DNA of 16,999 bases from Bifidobacteriaceae bacterium (GTDB lineage: Bacteria; Actinomycetota; Actinomycetes; Actinomycetales; WQXJ01): NCBI GenBank assembly GCA_031265345.1, contig JAISCU010000177.1, positions 1 to 16,999 of the forward strand. The letters are read 5' to 3'. The translations under genes were made by a program, and so were the position numbers. Below the pieces are notes generated by a model, which saw nothing but the letters and a program-made list of their open reading frames with translations, did not search any database and was not told where the DNA came from. Shown here piece by piece: positions 1 to 6,696 of the stretch. Each line of letters starts with the position of its first letter. Position 1 is the first letter of the stretch.

Positions 1-318
1 CCTTCGCGCGAAGAGTTGATCGAGTCTCATCGGCCACGCCCATGGCCGAAATCTGGTAACGACACTCTTCAGTCGTCCAACCGCCCCACATCCGTCCCCC
101 GATTAGTGGACGATGCCGCTCGGTCGGTTCCCGCATCACCGCTGGTGGTCGGCGCCGGCCGGGCGGCCCCCGCCTCGCCAGCCGCAGGCTCCCAACCCTT
201 CCCAAGCGACCCCGCTGGGACAGCGCCGGGCTGGCCGCGCGGCATCGTCCATGGTCGAATTCTGTAACGACACTCTCCCGTGCTCCCCCCGGCGGCGAAA
301 TCATGCCAGAGTTAACCC
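1..318. other. Gene-free leader upstream of glgB with direct and inverted repeats
   Basis: I see no convincing gene here; the open frames are short and have no recognisable product. A 28-bp segment at 41-68 (starts CATGGCCGAA, ends AACGACACTCT) recurs at 250-276 with two substitutions and one missing base. Between them, GGACGATGCCGC (108-119) and its exact reverse complement (239-250) form a 12-bp inverted pair about 119 bp apart; both are variants of the dispersed core repeat found across the window. The glgB promoter must lie here or further upstream, but no strong -10/-35 pair was identified. Confidence 0.6.
41..276. repeat. Direct repeat pair bracketing an inverted core pair
   Basis: Positions 41-68 and 250-276 match at about 25 of 28 positions. 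The right copy starts at the last base of the inverted core arm (239-250). The arrangement could be a small mobile or recombined repeat unit ending 43 bp before the glgB start codon. No target-site duplication or transposase was seen. Confidence 0.6.
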
Positions 319-2496
319 ATGAGTACTCCACAACCCCAGCCAGTTGATTCGTCAGTGCTCTGGGCGGTGGCCCACGGGATGTACTACGACCCGCACTCGG
401 TCCTCGGGCCGCATGTGTACGAGGGCGGTGTGACGATCCGCACCCTGCGGCCCCTCGCCGACTCGGTGGTGTACGTGACGCCCGACGCGAAGATCGAGGC
501 CCGCCATGAGCAGGACGGCATCTGGGTGGCGGTGCTGGAGGGCGAATCGGTCCCCGACTATCGGGTGGAGGTCACCTACGGCGACCAGACCACGGTCAAC
601 GACGACCCGTACCGCTTCATGCCGACGCTCGGAGAACTCGACCTCCAGCTCATCAAAGAGGGCCGCCATGAGGAGCTTTGGCGGGCTCTCGGCTCGCGAA
701 TAAGGACCTATCCCTCGGTCATGGGGGAAGTGACGGGGGCCTCGTTCGCGGTCTGGGCGCCGGACGCCCAAGCCGTGCGGGTGATCGGAGACTTCAATTC
801 CTGGACCTCCGGGGCCACCGCCATGCGCTCGTTGGGGTCGGCCGGGGTCTGGGAGGTGTTCGTTCCCGGGGTGGGACCCGGCACCAAGTACAAGTACGAG
901 CTCCAGACCCGCGAAGGGCGCTGGATCCAGAAGGCTGACCCGTTGGCCCGCCGCACGGAGGAGCCGCCCGCCACGGCCTCGGTGGTGGAGCAATCCGACT
1001 ACCAGTGGGAAGACCGCGAATGGCTGGAGGCGCGCGGAGCCCACAACCCCCACAACGGCCCGATGTCCGTCTACGAGGTCCACATCGGATCGTGGCACGA
1101 GGGACTCGGCTACCGCGAACTGGCCGACGAACTGGTCGAATACGTCCAGACCATGGGCTTCACGCACGTCGAATTCATGCCTGTTGCCGAACATCCGTAC
1201 ACTCCTTCCTGGGGATACCAGGTGACTGGCTACTACGCGCCGACTGCCCGCTGGGGCTCGCCGGACGATTTCCGCCTGCTGGTGGACCGGCTTCACCAGG
1301 CCGGGATCGGCGTCATCCTGGACTGGGTCCCGGCCCACTTCCCCAAGGACTCCTTCGCGCTGGCCCGCTTCGACGGCTCCGCGCTCTACGAATACCCCGA
1401 CCCGCAACGCGGCGAGCATCCCGACTGGGGCACCCTGGTCTTCAACTACGGCCGCACCGAGGTGCGCAATTTCCTGGTCGCCAACGCCTGCTACTGGTTC
1501 GAGGAGTTCCACGCCGACGCCCTCAGGGTAGACGCGGTGGCGTCGATGCTCTACCTGGACTACTCGCGCGAGCCGGGCCAATGGACGCCCAACGCGTACG
1601 GCGGTCGCGAGAACCTGGAGGCGATCTCGTTCCTCCAGGAGACCACCGCGACCGTCTACAAGCGCTATCCGGGGGCCATGATGGTGGCCGAGGAATCGAC
1701 CGCCTGGCCCGGCGTCACCGCCCCCACCACCGGCGGCGGCCTGGGCTTCGGCTTCAAGTGGAACATGGGCTGGATGAACGACACCCTGCGCTACATGCGC
1801 GAGGACCCGGTCAACCGCAAGTACCACCACGGCGAGATCACCTTCTCCATGGTCTACGCCTTCTCCGAGAACTACTGCCTGCCGCTGAGCCACGACGAAG
1901 TTGTCCACGGCAAGGGCTCACTGCTCGCCAAGATGCCCGGCGACCGCTGGCAGCAACTGGCCAACCTGCGGGCCCTCTACGCCTACATGTGGTCCCATCC
2001 GGGCAAGCAACTGCTCTTCATGGGCTCCGAGTTCGGGCAGGAGGGCGAATGGTCGGAGCGCTGGTCGCTCGATTGGTGGCTGTTGGACCAGCCGGACCAC
2101 GCCGGCCTGGCCACGCTGGTCAAGTCTCTGAACGCGCTGTACCGGGAGCATCCGGCCCTGTGGGACCAGGACTCCGACCCGGCCACCTTCGAATGGATCG
2201 ACGCCGACGATTCCGACCACAACGTCCTGGCCTACCTCCGCAAGTCCCGCGACGGGCATTCGGTGGCCGCCGTGGTCAACTTCGCCGGGGTCCCGCATGA
2301 GGGCTATCGGTTGGCTCTGCCCGCGGGGGGCCGTTGGAAGGAGATCCTCAACACCGACGCCCCGTCCTTCGGCGGCTCCGGCGTGGGCAACCTGGGCGCC
2401 ATCGAGGCCGAGGAGCTGGCCTGGCACGGCCGCCCCTTCTCCGCTTCCATCCGGGTGCCTCCCCTGGGCGCCGTCTGGTTCGAGCCCGCGCCCTGA
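319..2496 (+). CDS. glgB: 1,4-alpha-glucan branching enzyme (GlgB, GH13 subfamily 9)
   Basis: This cytoplasmic enzyme cuts an alpha-1,4-glucan chain and re-attaches it through an alpha-1,6 bond, making glycogen branches. The 725 residues are close to the 728 of E. coli GlgB, and the catalytic numbering coincides. Region I has DWVPAHF with Asp335. The nucleophile is Asp405 in LRVDAVA, the acid/base is Glu458 in VAEEST, and the transition-state Asp526 sits in LSHDEVVHGK. The N1 domain lies at about residues 15-105, a CBM48 beta-sandwich at about 140-230 (FAVWAPDA, VIGDFNSW), the TIM barrel at about 235-610, and the C-terminal beta domain after that. The ATG at 319 gives the full N1 domain, although no clear Shine-Dalgarno sequence precedes it. 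Other glycogen genes are not in the window. Its last 60 bases and the following ~115 bp are duplicated near 5824-5990. Confidence 0.97.
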   Translation: MSTPQPQPVDSSVLWAVAHGMYYDPHSVLGPHVYEGGVTIRTLRPLADSVVYVTPDAKIEARHEQDGIWVAVLEGESVPDYRVEVTYGDQTTVNDDPYRFMPTLGELDLQLIKEGRHEELWRALGSRIRTYPSVMGEVTGASFAVWAPDAQAVRVIGDFNSWTSGATAMRSLGSAGVWEVFVPGVGPGTKYKYELQTREGRWIQKADPLARRTEEPPATASVVEQSDYQWEDREWLEARGAHNPHNGPMSVYEVHIGSWHEGLGYRELADELVEYVQTMGFTHVEFMPVAEHPYTPSWGYQVTGYYAPTARWGSPDDFRLLVDRLHQAGIGVILDWVPAHFPKDSFALARFDGSALYEYPDPQRGEHPDWGTLVFNYGRTEVRNFLVANACYWFEEFHADALRVDAVASMLYLDYSREPGQWTPNAYGGRENLEAISFLQETTATVYKRYPGAMMVAEESTAWPGVTAPTTGGGLGFGFKWNMGWMNDTLRYMREDPVNRKYHHGEITFSMVYAFSENYCLPLSHDEVVHGKGSLLAKMPGDRWQQLANLRALYAYMWSHPGKQLLFMGSEFGQEGEWSERWSLDWWLLDQPDHAGLATLVKSLNALYREHPALWDQDSDPATFEWIDADDSDHNVLAYLRKSRDGHSVAAVVNFAGVPHEGYRLALPAGGRWKEILNTDAPSFGGSGVGNLGAIEAEELAWHGRPFSASIRVPPLGAVWFEPAP

Positions 2497-2610
2497 CCCT
2501 GGTTTCGGCCCGCCGCGGCGGCCTCTGTTTCGCCGCTGAGGCTTCAGGCGATGCACGATGCCGCTCGGCCGTCTCGCCGCGCCCACAAGGTTCGCCTGGG
2601 GCCGGGCTCA
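2437..2610 (+). repeat. glgB tail and downstream segment, copy 1
   Basis: This segment begins with a 23-bp stretch inside the last codons of glgB (2437-2459) that recurs exactly at 5824-5846. It continues past the stop codon to a core repeat at 2552-2564 and the string TCTCCGCGCCC-like sequence beyond. In both places the core lies about 55 bp after the stop codon. The bases after the stop contain a GC-rich dyad (CGCCGCGGCG) that could act as a weak terminator, but it has no T tract. Confidence 0.75.
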
Positions 2611-2637
2611 GATATGTGCCGATCATCGAGGAGAAGA

Positions 2638-2690
2638 TCGGCCGCCGCATCACGGACGCCGAATGGGAAGGCATGTCCATCAGGTAGGGA
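2638..2690 (+). repeat. Short repeat also at 7287-7340, possible gene-end remnant
   Basis: The segment matches 7287-7340 at roughly 80% (both contain GCATCACGGAC and GGGAAGGCATGTCC). Read on the plus strand it ends in residues like RRITDAEWEGMS followed by a stop at 2685-2687. The other copy reads RRITDSEREGMS followed by a stop. The shared frame and stop suggest the tail of a lost gene, but I recognise no family. Confidence 0.45.
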
Positions 2691-2752
2691 ATCGCGCCGG
2701 GTCCGATCCCGCTTGGTCGGCTCACCATCGGGTCGCTGGACGAGTGGTTCGC

Positions 2753-3157
2753 CTAGCGGGCAGCAGGAGGCACGGCCTCGATGTCAGTCTTGGCGAAGTC
2801 CCCGCCGACGAACAACAGGGGCTCCGCCTCAAACGCCGCCAGCGCGTAGGAGAAGCAGTCTCCGAGGCTCAGCTTCGCGCCGCTCCCCGATCCCTTCCCG
2901 AAATCCTGGTAGGCGCGCCGGGCGATGGCGGCCTGTTGCTCGTCGAACGGGACGATCCGAATGCGCAAAGTCCTCAGCGCGGCATCGACGCGGGCGGCCT
3001 CAGCGGGCGCTCCACGAACGTCGGCCACGGCATACAACTCAACCGCAGTCGCCGCGCTCATCTTGGGGTCGCGATCCGCCAGGATCGCCTTGGCCAGGGC
3101 CTCATGGCCGGGCTCGTCCCTCAAGATCGCCACGACGGCAGACGCGTCCACGATCAC
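2753..3157 (-). CDS. vapC: VapC-type PIN-domain ribonuclease toxin
   Basis: A 134-residue PIN-domain protein, expected to be a Mg2+-dependent RNase that cleaves tRNA or rRNA when its antitoxin is lost. The acidic residues are in place: Asp4 in VDAS, Glu40 in AVELYAV, Asp100 in SLGDCFSYALA, and Asp120 or Asp125 in FVGGDFAKTD. The GTG start at 3157-3155 overlaps the vapB stop by the string GTGA, which is typical translational coupling and rules out the longer open frame upstream. The size is usual for the family. It converges on glgB with about 256 bp between the stops. The cellular target cannot be deduced from sequence. Confidence 0.93.
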   Translation of the reverse strand: MIVDASAVVAILRDEPGHEALAKAILADRDPKMSAATAVELYAVADVRGAPAEAARVDAALRTLRIRIVPFDEQQAAIARRAYQDFGKGSGSGAKLSLGDCFSYALAAFEAEPLLFVGGDFAKTDIEAVPPAAR

Positions 3158-3402
3158 CGGTACAGCCCGTTCTGGTCGTAGAGCGCGTCCGCGTCGAGGG
3201 TCTGGCTCGCGGGCAAGTCGGCGCGATAGGCGGCGGTTATACGTTCCAGCCGCTCCAGAGCTCGCTCCTCGGCCGACCCTCCCGGCATCGAAAGTGCCAC
3301 GTCGGCCGCCAGTTCGATCGCTTTCGCGTAGTTGGTCCCGTAGTGCTCGGACAGGCGCTTCACGGCATCGACCGCACGAGGATTCTTGATGTTGATCGCC
3401 AT
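3154..3402 (-). CDS. vapB: VapB-type antitoxin
   Basis: An 82-residue antitoxin whose N-terminus (MAINIKNPRAVDAVKRL) resembles the Rv0623-like/PSK_trans_fac group of VapB proteins. The N-terminal part should bind DNA and the acidic C-terminal part should occlude the VapC active site. It is the first gene of a two-gene operon and overlaps vapC by 4 nt. The ATG at 3402 is preceded by TAGACT and exactly 6 nt, so the mRNA is probably leaderless; no Shine-Dalgarno sequence is present. A decayed copy with an internal deletion lies at 8310-8459. Confidence 0.92.
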   Translation of the reverse strand: MAINIKNPRAVDAVKRLSEHYGTNYAKAIELAADVALSMPGGSAEERALERLERITAAYRADLPASQTLDADALYDQNGLYR

Positions 3403-3408
3403 CCCGTG

Positions 3409-3414
3409 AGTCTA
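3409..3414 (-). promoter_or_regulatory. Putative leaderless -10 box of vapBC
   Basis: TAGACT on the minus strand, then 6 nt, then the vapB ATG. Transcription would start at or next to the start codon. No good -35 was found. The same layout precedes three other antitoxin genes in the window. Confidence 0.55.
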
Positions 3415-3475
3415 CCGTCGAAACCCCTCGGCTGGTACCGCCGGTGGATCGGCTCTCACCAGTTCCAACTACCTT

Positions 3476-3488
3476 TGCACGATGCCGC
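3476..3488 (+). repeat. Dispersed core repeat TGCACGATGCCGC
   Basis: Exact 13-bp match. It lies in a longer segment (about 3444-3700) that is about 70% alike to 8510-8780. Confidence 0.85.
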
Positions 3489-3578
3489 CGCCCCATCTTC
3501 CCAGGCCAACTTCAGTTTCCGCCCAGCCAAGGTGGGAGCCCTGCGCCATGCCTATTTGCGCCTCGCTCGATTGCCTAT

Positions 3579-4637
3579 TCACGCTTCCCCAACTGCGCGA
3601 CGTCGATACCGTCCGAAGCCCAGATGATGTCGTCCAGGCCGAATGCCATATCGCCAAAGTCTTCGTGTCATGAAGGATCGCAATACCCATCCGGTCGGGT
3701 GACTCAGGCTCTCCACAATTCCGGTCGCTTCGGCTTCGTCCACAGCAAACTGAGGAAATCCAAGGACGAGGTTCAAGGTCGTCTCACCGTCGGCCGGTAT
3801 TTCGCCGCTACGCACCCACGCTTGCATGCCATCGCTATTGGTCATAACGCCACGACAGTAACCCCCCAGGGTTGTTCGGTTAGACACCATTGCCAAGCCC
3901 ATGCAGGCCTGCGAATCAACCGCGTACAGCGGTTCAAAGAACGTGTTCGAGAAACCAGGTGCGTTGCGTCCGGCAGCCGTGTTCACTGCGGTGAGCGTGA
4001 ACATCGTCTCGACCATCGATAGGTTCGCTTCACCGGGTTTGGCGTCGGCTATGTCTACTTCGAACTGAAGGTCGTCAGGGAGGAACCCCTTCACCGTGTA
4101 CGTGTAGCCGTCCGGGTGTACCAGGTCGATCGCTATCTCGATCCCGGTCTGTTGCGAGGGCGATTCTTCGGGCTGTTGGCTGTCGTCGATAGGACCCTCG
4201 GGCTCGTAGTCTTCGCCGATGCCGTCGCCTGCGACCTGGGGGTTGGAGGCGAGGACTTCGACCACATGGGCGCTGGTCAGCGCGGCGTGGTCGTATTGGA
4301 TGGCGTACAGGACGCCCTCGACCTTGACCTCGTCACCGAAGCCCAAGGCCTCGACATCCGAATCCGGGGCCTCGAACGTGACCACGAGCCCGCCCTCGGC
4401 CGGGTCCTGGTCGGGAGCCGAGCCCAGCGCCGGGGTCAGACCGCTCACTCCGATGTAGTAGCCGGTGACGGTGACCTTCTTGTCGTCGTGCTTCTTCATG
4501 AACTTCTCGATGTCCTCCTGGACCGCCGACTGGATCCCGGCCACGGTCAGGTCGCCGCCGGACCCTCCGCAACCGGCCAGCGGGAGGACCAGCCCAAGCA
4601 CCGTGAGCATGGCGAGAAGGGGATGACGATGTCTCAT
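3579..4637 (-). CDS. Lipoprotein of unknown function with frameshifted C-terminus
   Basis: The N-terminus has charged residues, a hydrophobic stretch and the lipobox LAGC with Cys23, so the mature protein should be lipid-anchored outside the membrane. The ATG at 4637 has AAGGA six bases upstream (4644-4648). Residues about 30-130 (KKVTVTGYYIGV, GDEVKVEGVLYA) look like an OB-fold of the tRNA_anti-like type; this is by resemblance only. The remainder has predicted beta strands and two cysteines but no recognised family. After residue ~310 the reading frame appears shifted. The alternative frame encodes FGDMAFGLDDIIWASDGIDV and stops at 3575-3577, and that sequence is matched by the decayed copy near 8640-8740. 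The present 352-residue product therefore ends in an arginine-rich tail that is probably not ancestral. Confidence 0.7.
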   Translation of the reverse strand: MRHRHPLLAMLTVLGLVLPLAGCGGSGGDLTVAGIQSAVQEDIEKFMKKHDDKKVTVTGYYIGVSGLTPALGSAPDQDPAEGGLVVTFEAPDSDVEALGFGDEVKVEGVLYAIQYDHAALTSAHVVEVLASNPQVAGDGIGEDYEPEGPIDDSQQPEESPSQQTGIEIAIDLVHPDGYTYTVKGFLPDDLQFEVDIADAKPGEANLSMVETMFTLTAVNTAAGRNAPGFSNTFFEPLYAVDSQACMGLAMVSNRTTLGGYCRGVMTNSDGMQAWVRSGEIPADGETTLNLVLGFPQFAVDEAEATGIVESLSHPTGWVLRSFMTRRLWRYGIRPGRHHLGFGRYRRRAVGEA

Positions 4638-4749
4638 CAGGGTTCCTTGTCTGTTCGGGGATGAAACCGACCACGACTCGTCCGGATCGGCAATGCGCGG
4701 GCGCGCTGATGCGCGCAGCGGTCTATGTGGGAAAGGTCAATCTGGCTCT

Positions 4750-4900
4750 CGGCGGCGCCGAGAACGCCACTCAGATCAGACAGAGGGATAGAGGGAGAGA
4801 GGAACTGGGCCCGGCGCGGACCCGCAACAGCCCGCGCTACCTCAACGGCGCCGAGCGCCACACATGGAGAGAGAGGGAGAGAGGAACTCGGCCCGGCGAC
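4750..4900. repeat. Tandem duplication of about 82 bp
   Basis: The segment at 4791-4816 (GAGGGAGAGAGGAACT followed by GGGCCCGGCG) recurs at 4873-4898 with one change. CGGCGCCGAG precedes both (about 4752 and 4847). The two units differ in length by a few bases. No function is evident. Confidence 0.65.
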
Positions 4901-5059
4901 CGCGCGCGCAGCCCACGACACCAACGCGACGGGCCGCCGTTCGGGTGGTCATGGTCACCTCTCGTTCAAAACCTGAGACAGACTACCTGGGGTTGCCCCC
5001 GAACCGACGAATGTCCAAACCCGTGCCGCGCGTCCGGTCCCGGACGCGACTGCGGCACT

Positions 5060-5225
5060 GCGTTCGCTGTTCTGCCCGCTTCCGTCACCGAGTCCGCTAT
5101 TCCGCCCGCTCGCGGCCATCGAGACCGCTGTTCCGCATCCGCCGCGTCGCCGAGTCCGCTGTTTTGGCCGCTCCGGGTCGCCGAGTCCGCTGTTTCCCAT
5201 GCCAGTGTTCATCGAGTCCGCTGTT
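5060..5225 (+). repeat. Left arm of 31-bp periodic array, copy A
   Basis: A 12-bp motif, consensus GAGTCCGCTGTT, starts at 5090, 5121, 5152, 5183 and 5214, exactly every 31 bp. A degenerate unit lies at 5060. The ~19 bases between motifs vary. A 31-bp period is not a multiple of three, which argues against a coding repeat, and it is close to three turns of B-DNA. Confidence 0.9.
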
Positions 5226-5289
5226 TCACATTTGGCGCCTTTTCGTTTTGCCTGGTCAGCGCGTTGCGTGTGGGCAGAGCGGCGCGCAA

Positions 5290-5487
5290 AACCCCGGAGT
5301 CGATGCCGAGGACCATGGAGAACAGCGGACTCGATGAACTCGGCCGCGCAAAACCCCGGACTCGAAGAGTTTCAGGACGCAAAGCGCCGGACTCGATGAA
5401 GGCCAGCACGTAAACCAACGGACACGGCGGAGACCCGCGCGTAAACCAACGGACTCGACACACGCGGGGACGCAAGACGTCGGACTC
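5290..5487 (-). repeat. Right arm of 31-bp periodic array, copy A (inverted)
   Basis: The reverse-complement motif (consensus AACNNCGGACTC on the plus strand) starts at 5290, 5321, 5352, 5383, 5414, 5445 and 5476, again exactly every 31 bp. GATGAA commonly follows the motif, and CGCAA or CGTAA commonly precedes the next one. The arm points toward the left arm across a 64-bp centre. Confidence 0.9.
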
Positions 5488-5600
5488 GATGAACGCGGCC
5501 AGCCAGAAGAGCCTCACAACCGGGCACAAACCCCGCGACACGGCGGCCCGCGATGAGTCAGCCAGACACGAACCCGCCGCATCTCTGGATGACCGGGCCA
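5488..5600. repeat. Conserved right flank of array copy A
   Basis: The segment matches 9091-9200 at about 85-90% and ends in GACCGGGCCA in both places. After that the two copies diverge abruptly, which marks the edge of the duplicated element. Confidence 0.75.
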
Positions 5601-5711
5601 AGCGACGGAGTCAACCAGGTTGAGGACTATCATCAGCCCGGTCGAACGCCTGGCAGGCGTCGAGAGGCAGACATCATCCGACGCAGGGGCGCATCGGCCA
5701 GGCGCGAAACT

Positions 5712-5815
5712 CGGGCACCAAACGAACTGCGGCTGACGCGAAAGACAAGCGGCGGCATCGTGCAACTCCTGGACAAGCTGACCGTTCAGCCAATAGGCCG
5801 TCGGGAGACTCTTCG
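5712..5815 (+). repeat. Hairpin-containing dispersed repeat, copy 1
   Basis: It shares CTGCGGCTGACGC, then the core repeat (5752-5764, reverse orientation), then CCAATAGGCCGTCGGGAGAC with copies at 7371-7490, 9399-9520 and 9524-9605. This copy is the most diverged in the stem and runs directly into the glgB-tail remnant. Confidence 0.65.
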
Positions 5816-5823
5816 TCCGCCTT

Positions 5824-5881
5824 TTCTCCGCTTCCATCCGGGTGCCCCGCTCGGCGCGGTCTGGTTCGATGCCGCGCCTTG
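5824..5881 (+). pseudogene. glgB 3'-end remnant
   Basis: The first 23 bp are identical to codons near the end of glgB (2437-2459). One base is then missing, after which the frame reads VPPLGAVWFDAAP and a stop, against VPPLGAVWFEPAP in glgB. Several third-position changes (for example CTG to CTC, GCC to GCG) suggest the tail once belonged to a translated copy. No other part of a second glgB is present. It lies between two outward-facing core repeats (5751-5763 and 5936-5948). Confidence 0.8.
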
Positions 5882-5934
5882 ACTTCGGCTTTGGTTCGCC
5901 ACGGTGGTTGCGGTTTCGCCGGGTGTGAAGACGA

Positions 5935-5947
5935 CGCACGATGCCGC
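5935..5947 (+). repeat. Dispersed core repeat (12 of 13 bases)
   Basis: CGCACGATGCCGC. Together with 5751-5763 it forms a 13-bp perfect inverted pair (GGCGGCATCGTGC / GCACGATGCCGCC) around the glgB remnant. Confidence 0.8.
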
Positions 5948-6025
5948 CAGTCATCTCGCCGCGCCCGCCCTGGCCCGGAGCCTGGCCGCACTGCCCGCCA
6001 CAGAACCAGCCGGAGCGCGAACAAC

Positions 6026-6346
6026 CTACCCTCCCCCGCGGATCAGCCTCATTACGCTTCGAGAGCTCATGGCAGCGTGGGACAAAGCCGCCACCAGGAC
6101 CACCTGTTGGTCGTCAAGAACCCTGTACCACAGGAGGTATGGGAACGAACGCAGTGGGACCCGCCTGGCCTCGAACTCCTCGACGTTCCGGAAACGGCTC
6201 GGCATCTCTTCGAGGCTGTTGATCGCGTCCCCGAGTTCGTCCAGGAATCTGCTGGCCACTTCGACCGACGCGCGGCTCAGGTAGTATTCGGTGACCGAGG
6301 CCGCTTCACGCCATACCCCTGGCGCCACCCCGACCCAGTACGTCAC
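6026..6346 (-). CDS. RelE/ParE-family toxin
   Basis: A 106-residue protein with the ParE/RelE layout: N-terminal VGVAPGVWREAASVTEYYL, a helix with FLDELGDAINSLEEMPSRFR, then strands RRVPLRSFPYLLWYRVLDD and VVLVAALSH. The usual H-x-x-R-x-P ending of RelE/ParE is altered here (SHAAMSSRSV). Activity as a gyrase poison or ribosome-dependent RNase therefore cannot be assigned. The GTG start (6346-6344) overlaps the stop of the upstream gene as GTGA, supporting co-translation. It is the second gene of a two-gene operon on the minus strand. Confidence 0.87.
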   Translation of the reverse strand: MTYWVGVAPGVWREAASVTEYYLSRASVEVASRFLDELGDAINSLEEMPSRFRNVEEFEARRVPLRSFPYLLWYRVLDDQQVVLVAALSHAAMSSRSVMRLIRGGG

Positions 6347-6525
6347 CGGAGACGCTCGCGCAGACGCGCCAGGCCTTCCTCAGTCGACACGTCGGGCGGT
6401 TTCGACAGCATTTCCGCGAAGCGCTGATCGAGCAACTGCTTGAACTCTTCAGGCGTGTAATGAGGCAGCACCGAGTCCGGCACGGGCGCGTGCATGAGTC
6501 GGCTCACCGCCGGATCGCTGGACAC
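6343..6525 (-). CDS. Short antitoxin partner of the ParE-type toxin
   Basis: A 60-residue charged protein with no confident family match. Its role is inferred from its size, its position directly upstream of the toxin, and the 4-nt overlap. The segment TPEEFKQLLDQRFAEML is probably helical, and the C-terminus is rich in Arg and Glu. A GTG start at 6525 is preferred over the internal ATG at 6495. TAGGCT and exactly 6 nt precede the GTG, matching the leaderless layout of the other antitoxins, and neither start has a Shine-Dalgarno sequence. Confidence 0.72.
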   Translation of the reverse strand: MSSDPAVSRLMHAPVPDSVLPHYTPEEFKQLLDQRFAEMLSKPPDVSTEEGLARLRERLR

Positions 6526-6531
6526 ATACCC

Positions 6532-6537
6532 AGCCTA
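6532..6537 (-). promoter_or_regulatory. Putative leaderless -10 box of the ParE-type operon
   Basis: TAGGCT on the minus strand, a 6-nt spacer, then GTG. This supports the GTG start of the antitoxin. Confidence 0.5.
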
Positions 6538-6696
6538 ACCGACAGCAGACCGATTCCCGGCTGTCATGATCCCGGGTACCACGAGTTCAGCGGGTACGCA
6601 GGTGTGTCATAGCTCCCGAGCGCGCCTGGCTGCGCAACCAATACGCCGGTATGCACGCCCCCAAGCAGACCCGCCTGCCGTCGCACGACGCCGCAC

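Larger units (their letters stand above)
4638..6025. other. 1.4-kb gene-free repeat region
   Basis: No convincing gene is seen; the open frames change with repeat phase and have no family signature. From left to right it holds an ~82-bp tandem duplication (4750-4900), about 150 bp without recognised features, the two-armed 31-bp array (5060-5487), the array's conserved flank (to 5600), a hairpin repeat copy (about 5712-5815) and a glgB-tail remnant (5824-5990). The lipoprotein promoter is presumably at its left end. Confidence 0.7.

Noticed and set aside
352..1908. A 518-codon open frame antisense to glgB
   Set aside because: No recognisable domain; glgB on the other strand has all catalytic motifs.
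2508..2524. GC-rich dyad after glgB as a Rho-independent terminator
   Set aside because: The palindrome is short and lacks a T run; noted only as a possible weak terminator.
2551..3627. A 358-codon plus-strand frame opposite vapBC
   Set aside because: Arginine/serine-rich shadow of the well-supported vapB and vapC.
4661..5413. A 250-codon plus-strand frame through the repeat region
   Set aside because: It crosses 31-bp repeats that change reading phase each unit, has odd composition, and has no homologue that I recognise.
5060..5487. The 31-bp arrays as a CRISPR locus
   Set aside because: Repeats are only ~12 bp and degenerate, 'spacers' are ~19 bp and partly conserved, the arms are inverted, and no cas gene is present.
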